Shown here piece after piece: positions 48,801 through 58,199 of a DNA stretch of 64,000 bases. The notes under the pieces are model-generated. The model was not told where the DNA came from, searched no databases, and was given only the letters and a program-made list of their open reading frames with translations. Source of the stretch: Periconia sp. R9002. Lineage: Eukaryota; Ascomycota; Dothideomycetes; Pleosporales; Periconiaceae. Both the position numbers and the translations under genes were made by a program. Every line of letters begins with the position of its first letter. The stretch's first letter is position 1. The stretch lies in the NCBI GenBank assembly GCA_023627715.1, contig JAMAHW010000016.1, positions 62,001 through 126,000 of the forward strand, given 5' to 3'.

Positions 48801-49573
48801 TCATGTCAGTCGTCATGGCCATGATCTGGGAGTACGTCTTCACACGATATCTATTTGGTATGGACAGAGAACAGCGCCAGAAGCTGAAGGCGCTGGAGAA
48901 GACGTTGAATGAAGTTGGTGAGTACAAGCATTCAACAGTAGCACTATTTTATACTAACTCTACACCAGGCCCACCACGCGCGGTAGCACAATGGCGAGCT
49001 ATTACACTCACCCTTCTCTCCAAACGAGAACCTTTTATCCAGCAGCGGGCTCAAGACACTGAGGCAGTCGTTCACGAGATTTACAGCACACTTGCCACCC
49101 TTCTGCCGCCACCATCGCATCTTCAACGGCAGATTCAAGAGTCATTGCGCAATGTCATGCGTCTCGCAGTTACACTCTCAATTGAGATGCGGACTCAACG
49201 TGCTGAATACATTATGCTTCCACCTCTGCAGCCCGAGTACGATACCAACGGTGATTTGGTAGCCAAAGTATACTTCAACGCTTCACTCATGAACGAACGC
49301 TCGGGAGAATTTACCTCAAATGACGAACTCGAAGCACGCAAAGCGGTTGTCAAGCTTGTATTATTTAATCTGGTGCTCAAGAAGGGAGACGATTACGGAG
49401 AAGGTGGAGAGGAGATCGTGGTCACTCCAGCGCAAGTGCTCGTCGCGCGCCCCAACAATAAGAAAGTGGTCCGCGTCATGAGCGGGGCAATGAGCGTGAA
49501 CAGTCGCAGAAGCGCTTCCAGCCTTGCACCAGAGAGCTCAATAATGGATATTGACAGCGGTAATATGATATAA
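21846..49573 (+). CDS. lah: Leashin-type Woronin body tether (involucrin-repeat protein)
   Basis: Four exons (21846-29123, 29204-47860, 47918-48917, 48969-49573) predict 9,179 residues, near 1 MDa. The first 1,000 residues are Arg/Ser-rich with blocks I associate with leashin: RLADWWKNYDDVRKMEEYTE (about 493-512) followed by GVCRGCFDPRSSPW, Gly/Ala-rich KTGLLGAALGAGVAASAISA (about 712), and DGWEDLPDDDTADSSSISSG (about 918). A coiled coil rich in RREREEEERR spans about 1163-1315. From about 1650 to 8150 the chain is disordered, acidic and Pro/Ser/Thr-rich, studded with Lys-rich motifs. The SREFRPLYLVER block sits early in exon 2. The C-terminus has a coiled coil (about 8670-8850) and a folded domain. 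Leashin links Woronin bodies to the cortex or septal pore. Neurospora makes two separate proteins from this locus; Aspergillus makes one. This one is far longer than the 5,700-residue Aspergillus protein. Confidence 0.85.
29124..29203 (+). other. Intron joining the two giant open frames
   Basis: 80-nt intron with donor GTATAG and a strong pyrimidine tract before TAG. Exon 1 ends on codon 2426 in phase 0 and exon 2 continues DSTSSRSRSRYADENKSFLD in the same Ser/Arg-rich style. The third to sixth intron bases include an in-frame TAG, so an unspliced transcript would stop after one extra Val, giving a 2,427-residue product. This intron is what makes the region look like two genes. Confidence 0.85.
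38261..38455 (+). repeat. In-frame 102-nt duplication
   Basis: Two adjacent copies of a 34-residue unit, starting at 38261 and 38363, share PSELI, EAKEAVSDIPSE and PVPEV-like ends with a few substitutions. It lies between two Lys-rich motifs of the leashin-type gene and lengthens one spacer. Confidence 0.8.
38888..38992 (+). repeat. In-frame 21-nt tandem repeat
   Basis: Five consecutive 21-nt units encode EEPVSVP or a close variant. Units 1, 2 and 4 are identical in nucleotide sequence, unit 3 and unit 5 have diverged. Near-identity at silent positions points to recent expansion in the leashin-type gene. Confidence 0.85.
40523..40666 (+). repeat. In-frame 12-nt minisatellite encoding EPVV
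   Basis: Twelve consecutive 12-nt units encode EPVV nine times, with one KPVV and a degenerating EPAV, EPAA tail. Units differ mainly at silent third positions (gag/gaa, gtc/gtt). The unit length is a multiple of three, so copy-number change keeps the frame. A looser relative with EPVV/EPTV/EPAV units is at about 42860-42950. Confidence 0.9.
43403..43501 (+). repeat. In-frame 33-nt tandem triplication
   Basis: Three consecutive 33-nt units encode EPSPKVPESIA (the first with E and Q substitutions). The second and third units are identical at nucleotide level. It is another recent local expansion within the leashin-type gene. Confidence 0.88.
47861..47917 (+). other. Stop-free in-frame intron in leashin-type gene
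   Basis: 57-nt intron with GTAAGT donor and TTCTTGCAG acceptor. Its length is 19 codons with no stop, so an open-frame scan reads straight through it. Splicing joins ADMADVY to EAWGEAQGSPMSPTR. I treat it as an intron because both splice sites are consensus and the translated insert is hydrophobic, unlike its surroundings. Confidence 0.8.
48918..48968 (+). other. Second stop-free in-frame intron in leashin-type gene
   Basis: 51-nt intron (17 codons, no stop) with GTGAGT donor, CTAAC branch site and ACACCAG acceptor. Removing it joins KTLNEVG to PPRAVAQWRAITLTLL inside the C-terminal folded domain. Confidence 0.85.
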
Positions 49574-50179
49574 ACGCAGAGGGATTGGGGTTTATTGGAT
49601 AATTTCTTCTTGGCGGTGTTTTTTTTTTTCGTTTGGAATCGGGAATTAACGACTCTCCTACTTTACATGTCCTTTTTTTCCTTTGTTAGCTATATCTTTT
49701 CGTTCTTGTCTTTTTCTCTAGTTTTTCTTCTTTCTATCCATCTTCACGAATGTTGTGTAGGGACGTTTTTGGTTTTACAAGCAGGATATCCACATAGGCA
49801 TTGTTAGCATATTTTCGGCGTCGTACACATGGAATTTATATATTCGTTTACAATGTACCATCACCTACGTGTGACCATTCGATTCATCCTGTACGAGACG
49901 ACCTGGACGAGTCGGTGCCACGTGCAAATGAGCGCGGGTACCTGGATACCGAGGCAAGGGACGCGGAGCCCCGCACTTCTCCGTATTAAGGAAATGGGTG
50001 AAGCTTGGCCACCCCTGCGCCCAGTACCGTGGTTCAGCGATTTATACGCAGCTGACGCCCTAGAGGATCGATGATACTGAGATACCCGAGCTGCTGACGA
50101 GTTTGTTTTATCCTGATCTCTCATCTACGTTCAACCTCTATCTGAGAAATTAACTGTCCGCAGTTGGTTGGAATACATA
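49574..50179. other. Intergenic spacer
   Basis: About 600 bp between the end of the giant gene and the start of the SDR gene, both on the plus strand. The first 200 bp are T-rich, typical of a 3' untranslated region. No gene is seen. Confidence 0.5.
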
Positions 50180-51678
50180 ATGCCAATTCGAAGTGAATGG
50201 ACACTGGCGCGTGAAGGTACGTTTCAAGCTTTCAATTGGATGATGTACAAAATCTCCTGTTGGTGTATCGAGAAGGATTCGACGACCTAAATACTGGACT
50301 GCCCAATTCAATTCCATCTTTGTTTTTGTCGACAGCTGTGATCCTACTGCAAAAAGGCCTAATCTATGGTTGACGCGCCGACGCGTACCGTACATGCGAC
50401 CAGGTCTTTTGATACTCTCAATGTCGACTACATCAACACACCACATTATTATCGGAAAACTACGATTCTTTGGGTGGGAAAAAACAGAGATGTAATAATC
50501 AAGCTAACTTCTCATTTAACAGGCGTGACAATCGACACCTTCTCCCGCCTCATCCAACTCACCGCGCTCAACCCAGCCCTCACACTCCCCCTCGTGCTCC
50601 TCGCGCGCTACACCGCCCAGGGCTCACTCCTAGCTTCGCAACATGACACCGCGTACAAGAACCTCAAGGCTCTGCTCGCGCTGGGCCTCGTAGGCACGGC
50701 CAGTAAATGGCTGGATCGGAAAGTGTTGAACAATTGGAAGGGGAACAAGCGAGGAGAGTGGGACTGGAGCAAAGAGATTGTTGTCGTGACGGGTGGGAGT
50801 GATGGGATCGGCAAGATTATAGTGCAGCTTTTTGCAGAGAAGGGGGTCAAGGTGGGTGTTTTGGATGTGCAGGAGTTGACCTACGAAGGTGAGTCCATAT
50901 CAGCAGTCTCTAACCCTTCCTCTTCTTCAAGAACCCCCTCTGACCAAAGACCACAAATCCAGCGCCCCCAACCGTCCACTTCTTCAAATGCGACCTCGCG
51001 GATCCCCAAAGCATCGCCTCGGCCGCAGCCTCTCTGAAATCCACCATCGGCAACCCCACGGTCCTCATCAACAACGCCGGCCTCGCCCGCGGCAAACACA
51101 TCCTCTCCGCGACCGAATTCGACATCCGCCTCACCTTCAACGTAAACACACTCTCACACTACTTCCTCGCGCAGCAGTTCCTCCCGCACATGATCGCCCG
51201 TAACCACGGGCAAATCGTCACCGTCGCCTCGCAGGCCGCGTACGTCACGGCGCCCAAGATGGTCGACTACGCGGCGTCCAAAGCGGCGGCCCTCGCGTTC
51301 CATGAAGGTCTATCCGCGGAGTTGTCCCAGGTCTACAACGCCCCCGGCGTACGCACCATCGTTATGGCGCAGGGCTACACGCGCACGAAGCTGTTCGAGG
51401 GCTTCCAGGGACCCGGGTTGTTCCCGGAGACGGTGGCCGAGGAGATTGTTAAGGCCGTGTTGAAAGGGGAGAGCGCGCATTTGACGCTTCCCGAGTACGG
51501 GTGGGCGATTATTGCGGGGCTGAGGTTGTGGCCCGTGTGGATGCAGTATGGGTTAAGGAAACGGCTAGATTCGCTGATGGGTGGATGGAGGGGACGCCAG
51601 GTCGCGCAGCCTACGGAGGCGAGTGGCGAAAAAGAGGGTGGTGTGGAGGAGAGTACGGTGCTTGTTGATAAAAACTAG
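50180..51678 (+). CDS. Short-chain dehydrogenase/reductase, membrane-anchored type
   Basis: Three exons: a 37-nt first exon 50180-50216, then 50523-50888 and 50963-51678, giving 372 residues. The first intron is long for this locus (306 nt); its acceptor TTTAACAG is clear. The start is chosen because MPIRSEWTLAREG joins in frame to VTIDTFSRLIQLTALNP, as in relatives. A hydrophobic segment near residues 20-40 suggests membrane anchoring. The Rossmann motif TGGSDGIG is near residue 101, NNAG mid-protein, the catalytic Ser in VTVASQAAYV, and Tyr237/Lys241 in YAASK. It most resembles the retinal dehydrogenase/17-beta-HSD11-like SDR group, which acts on lipids or steroids with NAD(P). The substrate is unknown. 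Confidence 0.88.
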
Positions 51679-53260
51679 GTCTGCTTTTCTTTTTCTTGAC
51701 CTTTCTGTGCTGTTTTGTCAATTCGTTGGGGTGGCTTTTTGTCGTAAACTTGAAGTTGTGGTGGGTGTACGTTCTGCAATGTTTTCGCAATCATGTCGAC
51801 CATTTTTTATATCAAGTAAATCCTTGAAAAGTAGTTTGCTAGCCTCTCAAATGAGCTCACCATCATCACTAATTCGTGCATACATTATCATCGAACTCAG
51901 TCCATCATTTGAAAGTAAAATGTTCCAATCGTTCAAACAGAAGGAACGAAAACCATAGCTGATCCGACCTTTCCAGTATCTCGGTGGCGTGGAAAATTGT
52001 TTTTCATGTGCTCTATAGCTCACGAAATTTTACTAACTCATCAAACTATTCAATCATTAGTCGAGCTTCGTCCACTATCGACCGACCATTATCCGCTGTT
52101 GTTTGAACTTTTGACATAATCTAGCGACCTTTAGCGAGCTTTTCACGAGATCAAGTGGGCTCAAGTATACGTCAAATACTTACGGCTCAGCAGTTAAGTC
52201 CTCACCTTATCCCACTTATGAGCGTTAATTCCGCACTTGGTCAGTACCTGGTTTCGGATTACAGAGCTCTTTTCACGATTTAGTTGATAACGTACTCACT
52301 AATGTGATCATAGTCAAATCCATCCGTCCCTTAAATACCTCGCTTGTCTGGAGAAACGTCGGTCAAAGATACTAAACTTGAGCGAGCTTTGACGGAAACA
52401 ACCGAGCTTTCGGCCAGTTAGGTCAACCGAACTATCAACAAGGTCGATGAGCTTGGCTTGCGTGGGCATGCATCGTGAAGGCTACCGTTTGATATCAATT
52501 ACGAGCTTCAAAACGTAGAGTCTCTTGATGGTAGTCATTCAGCTGGAAAACCCGATTTAATGACAGGGTTCCATCGGGGGGTCGTTGACCTCGTTTATCT
52601 TCGTTGACTTCAAATGTTCTCCAAAATCCTCGCTTGACTGGGGAAACGTCGGTCACATACTCTGACCTCAACTGACGAACATTCAAGTTTCCACATGGTC
52701 AGCCGAGCTTTTCTGGAGTCAGCTAAATTTTCGAACATGACCAGCTCAGATTTTACGAATGAATCAAATGAATACGGCATCTACAATTTCCCATCTACGA
52801 ACGCCTCCGTTTCCACGTTTTGATGCACGATTTGCTGACTGTGAGCTGTTTTGGTAAACAAATTCACAGACGGCTTCAACTTCCCCGGGCACCCTTCTGA
52901 TCTGTGCTGTGTGTGTCTAGTGGAAAAGGTCGGCTGCAGAGTGCTCGAAGTTGATCCATAGACGCTAAAAGGTCGCGTACCTGGCCAAAAGTTCGGACCT
53001 CACCTCAAGCGAACTTTTACAAGGTCGAGTGAACTTCTGAGCTTAGATGATTTCGCATAATGAAACCTCGGACGTGCGGTAGAACGTCGGGCATATGGTC
53101 GATGAGGTCAAAGTGTGGTAGACGAGCTCGACACAGGATATATGAGCTCGGACGGTAGCTGCTCAGTTCAATGCTCATTGATTTGAGCTGGTCTCGGGGA
53201 ATTCCCTTTTCGTCTCATTCTGGTCGAGAAAAATCTGCCAAGCACTACCTAGGTATCCGT
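51679..53260. repeat. Degenerate repetitive noncoding region
   Basis: No gene. The stretch from about 51960 to 53160 is unlike flanking DNA: the word GAGCTT or GAGCT recurs about a dozen times, often inside cGAGCTTt or tcGAGCTt. Longer similar segments recur: CTCGCTTG-x-CTGG-x-GAAACGTCGGTCA occurs at about 52341-52366 and 52631-52656, and a weaker version (AGAACGTCGGGCA) at about 53083. The spacing is not constant (about 290 and 440 bp). It looks like a badly decayed tandem or dispersed repeat. The first 250 bp are the likely 3' region of the SDR gene. Confidence 0.45.
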
Positions 53261-53269
53261 ATCTAGGCT

Positions 53270-53852
53270 AGAAACATTTGAGGTATAGACCTTTTCGCCT
53301 CAGGATAAAACGAGTTATCTTGATCTTCTTAACTCAAGAGGAATGTTCCTCAATGATTTCTTGCGATCAATGAGGTTCATCGCAGGTTGATTGGCCATAA
53401 CGGTCCTAGAAGATTGCTAGATGCAGGGAATTTCTGTGTGTAATTCCTAGATCATCCTAATGAATTCGGCCTCCATATCCACTAGCATAGAGTTTCCAAA
53501 GCAGTAGCTTGTGATTTTCGCACTGAATCCTATTTCCCAGGTAGGTGTAACAAGGTTTGTCGCCTTTCAAAGGCGGCGCAGCTCCGTGAATAGTGACTTA
53601 TTTGAAAAAGATTCATATTCCTTTGCTAATAGAGTCAGGTTGTCGAAGCAAATATCGTGAGGACCGGGATATGTCCCAGTCAGGAGTCGGGTTCGATGGG
53701 CTAGCTATGCTGGCTGATTCTTCGACAACGTCTTCTAGTATTTCTACTTGTTGAGAAGAGGCCGTTTTGATGCTACTCTTTAGTGAACAAGGCGGTTTTT
53801 CCAAAACTGAATTCGTTGGGCAGGTTCTCCGCCTTAGATCCTCTTCAGCCAT
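53270..53852 (-). mobile_element. Possible decayed copia-type retrotransposon fragment
   Basis: On the minus strand, conceptual pieces in different frames recall the RNase H end of copia-type polyproteins. Around 53546-53508 one frame reads SAKSQATALET, near 53475-53450 another reads MEAEFIRMI, and near 53395-53365 a third reads NQPAMNLID, in the order expected for the SK-x-Q-TVALST-MEAEF and DNQ-A-NL motifs. Frames are broken by stops and shifts. The 79-codon frame at 53613-53852 lies on the expected upstream side but has no recognisable domain. No terminal repeats were found. This is a weak call. Confidence 0.3.
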
Positions 53853-53966
53853 AATATGGCGAACTGGCTGTCAAAAATCACTTCTCATGTTTTCTTTGGG
53901 AGGATATAATTCATGAACAGTCTTTCAAGCATCGACGAAGAATGTAGCAGGTCGCTTTAACCACGC

Positions 53967-54525
53967 GTGGAGTCAGCATGCGACCGTGTGCTCACAAAGC
54001 ACGCAATTGAAATGGCCGAAGACGGCCGCGCAAGATTCCGCATAGGCACCGGCACAAAATTTATTCGACTTTATCTACGCTGAAAATGCTGCCGAAGGGC
54101 ACGTCTTGACTGCCAAAAAGCTATTGGAGGAATCGAGGTCCAAAGTGCCCATCCCCGATGCCTCTCGAGTGAGCGGGGAGGCTTTCTTCCTCACCAATGG
54201 TGATCCATGGCCGTTCTGGGATTTCGGGCGCACGGTATCTGGACTAATCGGCAAACCTCTTGCCGACAAAGATATCTGGACAATTCCATTAGGTCTGGTG
54301 GTTTTCTTCGCCATCATCTTCAAATGGGTGACCTGGGTTGTAACGTTGGGGGGCCAACCAAGCATTACGACGAATATGCTCAAGTACACAGCCCAGGTTC
54401 GCACATTCAACATTTCCAAAGCAAGGGAGCGGTTAGGATACGAGCCCCGTGTGAGCATGGAAGAAGGCATACGTCGGGCTGTTGAGTGGAACCAAGCAAA
54501 TTTGGGGAAATCTAAGACAGCTTAG
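53967..54525 (+). pseudogene. Truncated, frameshifted ERG26-type sterol dehydrogenase
   Basis: Only the C-terminal part of a 3-beta-hydroxysteroid dehydrogenase/C4-decarboxylase-like protein is left. Frame 1 (53967-54062) reads RVLTKHAIEMAEDGRARFRI. The frame then shifts by one extra base in the A/T run around 54056-54063 and resumes as FDFIYAENAAEGHVLTAKK. The remainder has the family's SGEAFFLTNGDPWPFWDFGR box, a membrane helix (IPLGLVVFFAIIFKWVTWVV) and FNISKARERLGYEPRVSMEE before a stop at 54523-54525. The N-terminal Rossmann fold with its glycine motif and the catalytic YxxxK are absent; upstream DNA is decayed repeat. ERG26-type enzymes act in sterol C4-demethylation. A short protein could still start inside 54106-54525, but I judge this a relic. 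Confidence 0.75.
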
Positions 54526-55062
54526 TCGCCAACATCTGGTTCGCTTTTTGGTTTCTTGCACAGGAAGAAGGCAGATATTGGATTTTAGAGTATCTTCGGT
54601 TGAATGTAATCTAAGCCAAGAAGGCAGCTTCATCCAGATTCCAGTAGTTTGGTGTGCTTGTGTGGTTCCGCCAAAGAAGAAGGCATTCGTTGCCAAGGAA
54701 GAAAGCATCCATTGTTGCACGTACAGTATAACCCGTTGGATTCATCCGAAGCCAGAAAGGCAAATCGATGCGTGAGGCTCGACCGTTTGGAACAGTTATA
54801 TTTAGGTCTTAGGTAGTTTATGGAGTATCTTGTGGGGTGCTGAGCTAGCCGAATTCGGTGCTAGACGCCACGTGACTGTCCGATAATCTATCCAGCCAGA
54901 GAAACAAGAAGGCACACGCGTCAACACACCCTGCACAACAAGCTAAACCCAGCATTCTTTATATTTAAATAAAAGAGCATACAGCAACGATTTGCACTGA
55001 CTGGACCGTGGTAATCTGGCGATTCTTCCATTGTAATTTGGCGGCGTGAGCATCTAAGGCGG
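54526..55062. other. Intergenic spacer and GCN5 promoter region
   Basis: About 540 bp upstream of GCN5. The AT-rich stretch at about 54958-54975 could be a core promoter. No gene is seen. Confidence 0.5.
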
Positions 55063-56295
55063 ATGGACAAAACGGAGGCGGCTGCGAACCGGGGGCAAAC
55101 GGTTCTTGGCTCGAAGCGGCCAGCTACTGAAGAACTACAAAATGCGCCCGACACAAAACGGATAGACGGGCTGAATAATGACACCACAGAAACAGAGGAG
55201 AAACCTTCCGCTGGACCGCGGAGAGTTCCATTTCCAGAGAAGCCTGCAGTCATCGAAGAGCGGAATGGCGAGATTGAGTTCCGGGTGGTCAACAATGACG
55301 GCGCCAGAGAAAGCACCATCATCCTCACAGGTCTCAAGAATCTTTTTCAAAAACAACTCCCCAAGATGCCGAAAGACTACATAGCCCGTCTGGTGTACGA
55401 TCGCACGCATCTATCTCTCGCCATCGTCAAGAAGCCGTTGGAGGTCATTGGCGGCATCACCTTTCGAGAATTCCAGAACCGGAATTTTGCTGAGATAGTC
55501 TTCTGCGCCGTGTCCTCGGATCAGCAAGTCAAAGGATACGGCGCACATCTGATGGCCCATCTAAAGGACTACGTGAAAGCCACCTCGGGGATCATGCACT
55601 TCCTCACATACGCCGACAACTTCGCGACCGGATACTTCCAAAAGCAAGGCTTCACCAAGGAAATCACGCTCTCCAAATCCGCCTGGATGGGCTACATCAA
55701 GGACTACGAAGGCGGAACCCTCATGCTGTGCACACTCCTCCCCAAGATCCGCTACCTCGAGGCGGGCCGCATGATCCGCAAGCAAAAGGAAACCGTCCAA
55801 GCCAAGATCCGCATCCTGAGCAAAAGCCACATCATCCACCAACCACCACAAGAATGGCAAAACGGCGTCTTCACGCCCATCGACCCCCTCACCATCCCCG
55901 CGATCCAGGAAACCGGCTGGTCCCCGGAAATGGACGCCCTGGCCCGCGAACCCCGCCGCGGTCCCCACTTCAACGAATTCCGCCGCTTCCTCTACCAGAT
56001 CCAGAACCACCAGTCCGCCTGGCCCTTCCTCAAGCCCGTCGACAAGGACGAGGTTCCCGACTACTACAACGTCATCACCTCCCCCATGGACCTCACCACC
56101 ATGGAGGAGCGCCTCGAAAACGGCGCCTACATGGAGCCCAAGGACCTCGTCGACGATCTCAAGCTCATCTTTACAAACTGTAAAAAGTACAACGAGCCTA
56201 CGACCGTGTACGCAAAGTGTGCCGTCAAACTCGAAAAGTACATGTGGCGCCTTATACAGGATATTCCGGAATGGTATGACTTGACGGAGAAGTGA
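55063..56295 (+). CDS. GCN5: Histone acetyltransferase GCN5
   Basis: Intronless, 410 residues. Gcn5 is the catalytic subunit of SAGA/ADA complexes in the nucleus and acetylates lysines of histone H3. The acetyltransferase domain spans about residues 75-245: [19 protein letters not shown] carries the general base Glu144, [17 protein letters not shown] is the acetyl-CoA loop, and [18 protein letters not shown] and [13 protein letters not shown] follow. The Ada2-contact linker leads to a bromodomain at about 295-400 with [30 protein letters not shown] and the acetyl-lysine-binding Asn377 in NCKKYNEPT. Length and order match other fungal Gcn5 proteins. The acidic/charged N-terminus varies among species. 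It is the first conserved gene after the decayed region. Confidence 0.95.
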   Translation: MDKTEAAANRGQTVLGSKRPATEELQNAPDTKRIDGLNNDTTETEEKPSAGPRRVPFPEKPAVIEERNGEIEFRVVNNDGARESTIILTGLKNLFQKQLPKMPKDYIARLVYDRTHLSLAIVKKPLEVIGGITFREFQNRNFAEIVFCAVSSDQQVKGYGAHLMAHLKDYVKATSGIMHFLTYADNFATGYFQKQGFTKEITLSKSAWMGYIKDYEGGTLMLCTLLPKIRYLEAGRMIRKQKETVQAKIRILSKSHIIHQPPQEWQNGVFTPIDPLTIPAIQETGWSPEMDALAREPRRGPHFNEFRRFLYQIQNHQSAWPFLKPVDKDEVPDYYNVITSPMDLTTMEERLENGAYMEPKDLVDDLKLIFTNCKKYNEPTTVYAKCAVKLEKYMWRLIQDIPEWYDLTEK

Positions 56296-57197
56296 TTGGC
56301 GGGGTGTGGGTGGCGTTTTTCCTCCTTTCTTTTATATGTTGCATTAGTCAAATCATGGATTGTATACCTGTGCGCTGGGTAGGCAGGTACCCGCGCGCGA
56401 GACACACTAGAAAAATACCAATAAGAGCTCGGTGTGTTTTGGAAAATTAAAAGTATCGAGTTTGAGGCAGGAGCTTTATTCTTCTTGTTTCTTAGAAATA
56501 ATGTGGAACTCGGCATATCTCTATGCGAAGTCAACCCATTGGCGAGAGACCAAAATAAAATGGAATGTCTGGAAAGCGATGCGTGGAATCCAACGTATAT
56601 GCTCATTGCAATTCTGTGGATGGTACCAAAGAAAAAGGGGTAAGGGGGGAGGAATCAAGAAGCATCTTTAGTCCAAACATCTACCCTTCGTCGTCTGCTT
56701 TTACTCTTGCTATAATTTTAGAGATGAGGCGGTACTCTGATAAATACCAACTTTTTTTTAAATGTTGACTGAAATTGGCAGCATTGCTTTAGTGCGTTCA
56801 GAGCATGGTGAAGGTGCATGTATCATAAGAAAAAGGTGATAAGGAATCTCTTATTACCGGGACCAAAAGAGTATACCTTTCCTAGTTAAAGTTGTTTCGC
56901 GGGGAAGGTGTCTAGGCTGAAAAATAGGGGAAAGGATAGGAAAGAGATGGAGAGTGAAACATGAATGAAAGAGTTGGAAGAAGTTCGACAACCTCATATC
57001 ATGTAATTTCATTCCATACGTGCCCGTCCACTACCGTCTTATCTACCACTCCTGTACCATGTTGAAACTTTAAAGACAGGCGTGATGTTCAGCAATGTTA
57101 ATTGCCGACTTACTTATTCCCATGCATTTCCTCTAATCAACCACAAAATCGTGCGAACATCTGCGATCTAGATAATCCCCATCTACAATATGGCATT
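56296..57197. other. Intergenic region between convergent genes
   Basis: 900 bp between the converging 3' ends of GCN5 and the cytochrome b561 gene. Only short frames without domains occur. AT-rich, likely two 3' untranslated regions. Confidence 0.5.
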
Positions 57198-58199
57198 CTA
57201 CGACGCCCTCGAAATGCCGAATTTCTCCAACTTAATCCTCGGCACAACACCCGCCAGCGTCAAAACGCTTGCTACTATAACCGACCAGTGCTCTGCATGC
57301 AAAACGTTCAGATTAAATGTCGTCCACGTGCTCGCAGACACGGTCGCGAGGCCCAGAACCGCAATGATGTAGCCGCTCGCCCGGTGGAATTTCCAGACCT
57401 TCTTCGCTTGTTCCACGCCGCCGTACACGCTCGGGGTGTAGTACTGCGTGAAGCCTACAATGGCCTGGAGAAAAATGGTGATGTAGAAGACGAGACCGAG
57501 AATAGCGTGTGGAGACTCGAAGTGCGCGTGGCCCGGTCCACGTTTGTTGATTTCGATAATGACGAGGCCGCTGAGTAGGGCGGAGAGTCCGACGATGTGG
57601 AAGAGGAAGTGGGCGAGGGTTCCCGCGCGCTTTTGCGAGGGTGTGTGGGTTGGTTGGAGGACGAGGGCGGCTTGGGTTACGAGGAGAAGGCCGGCCTTTG
57701 TTAGGAGTATCAGTATTTTTGAATGGGACATATGCAGGTATATTTAGGCTTCTGTTTTACCGAATTGAGCAGCTGGAGACATATATGTTAGCTGAAGAAG
57801 TTCCGGGAAGTGAAGAAGTGTGGGAACGTATACGTACTGGATGCGCGGAAAAGAAGATAAGGTCATGGGTGAATATAGCACCCCAGATAATGGCGGCAAG
57901 CTATATATCGTCAACCCGTATTCCTCACCGTTAAACCCTTCACTCTTCCTGCTCAGCTAAGACTTACGATCCATATTCCAGCTTGAGCGAGGGGTGCTGT
58001 GCCTGTACGCGCTGTCAGAATTGTTCTCCGAGTTCTACTGGGAGATAAAATCCCACATACCCAGCCAGAGGTTGAGCAATAGACTCTGCCCTTCTACCTG
58101 GCTTGCATCCCCTCTTCGTCCCAGCAGCGGCTCTTGTTCACTGGCCCCATTTGCCGTTAATGAGTTGACGTTCTCTGGAATGCCTGTCGCAGATGCCAT
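57198..58199 (-). CDS. Cytochrome b561-family membrane protein
   Basis: Five exons by hand splicing: 58199-58061, 58002-57968, 57900-57838, 57772-57761 and 57695-57198, 248 residues. Introns are 58, 67, 65 and 65 nt; exon 4 is only 12 nt (LLNS). The protein starts MASATGIPENVNSL and has membrane helices at AQAGIWILAAIIWGAIF, LLNSAGLLLVTQAALVL, FLFHIVGLSALLSGLVII, HAILGLVFYITIFLQAIVGF and GYIIAVLGLATVSAS. Candidate haem-ligand histidines include those in FTHD, FHIVG, ESPHA and WKFHR. The family transfers electrons across membranes, often from ascorbate to ferric iron. The last exon alone is a plausible shorter frame, but its first 13 residues upstream of the acceptor do not resemble the family. 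The donor partner here is unknown. Confidence 0.82.

Noticed and set aside
21846..49573. Two separate genes of 2,427 and 6,766 codons
   Set aside because: A consensus intron with a strong pyrimidine tract joins them in phase, and the second frame has no good ATG start in its first codons.
17091..49573. A peroxisome/Woronin-body gene cluster formed by the amine oxidase and leashin
   Set aside because: The two are separated by an unrelated polyadenylation factor gene and functional linkage is only thematic; neighbourhood is probably accidental.
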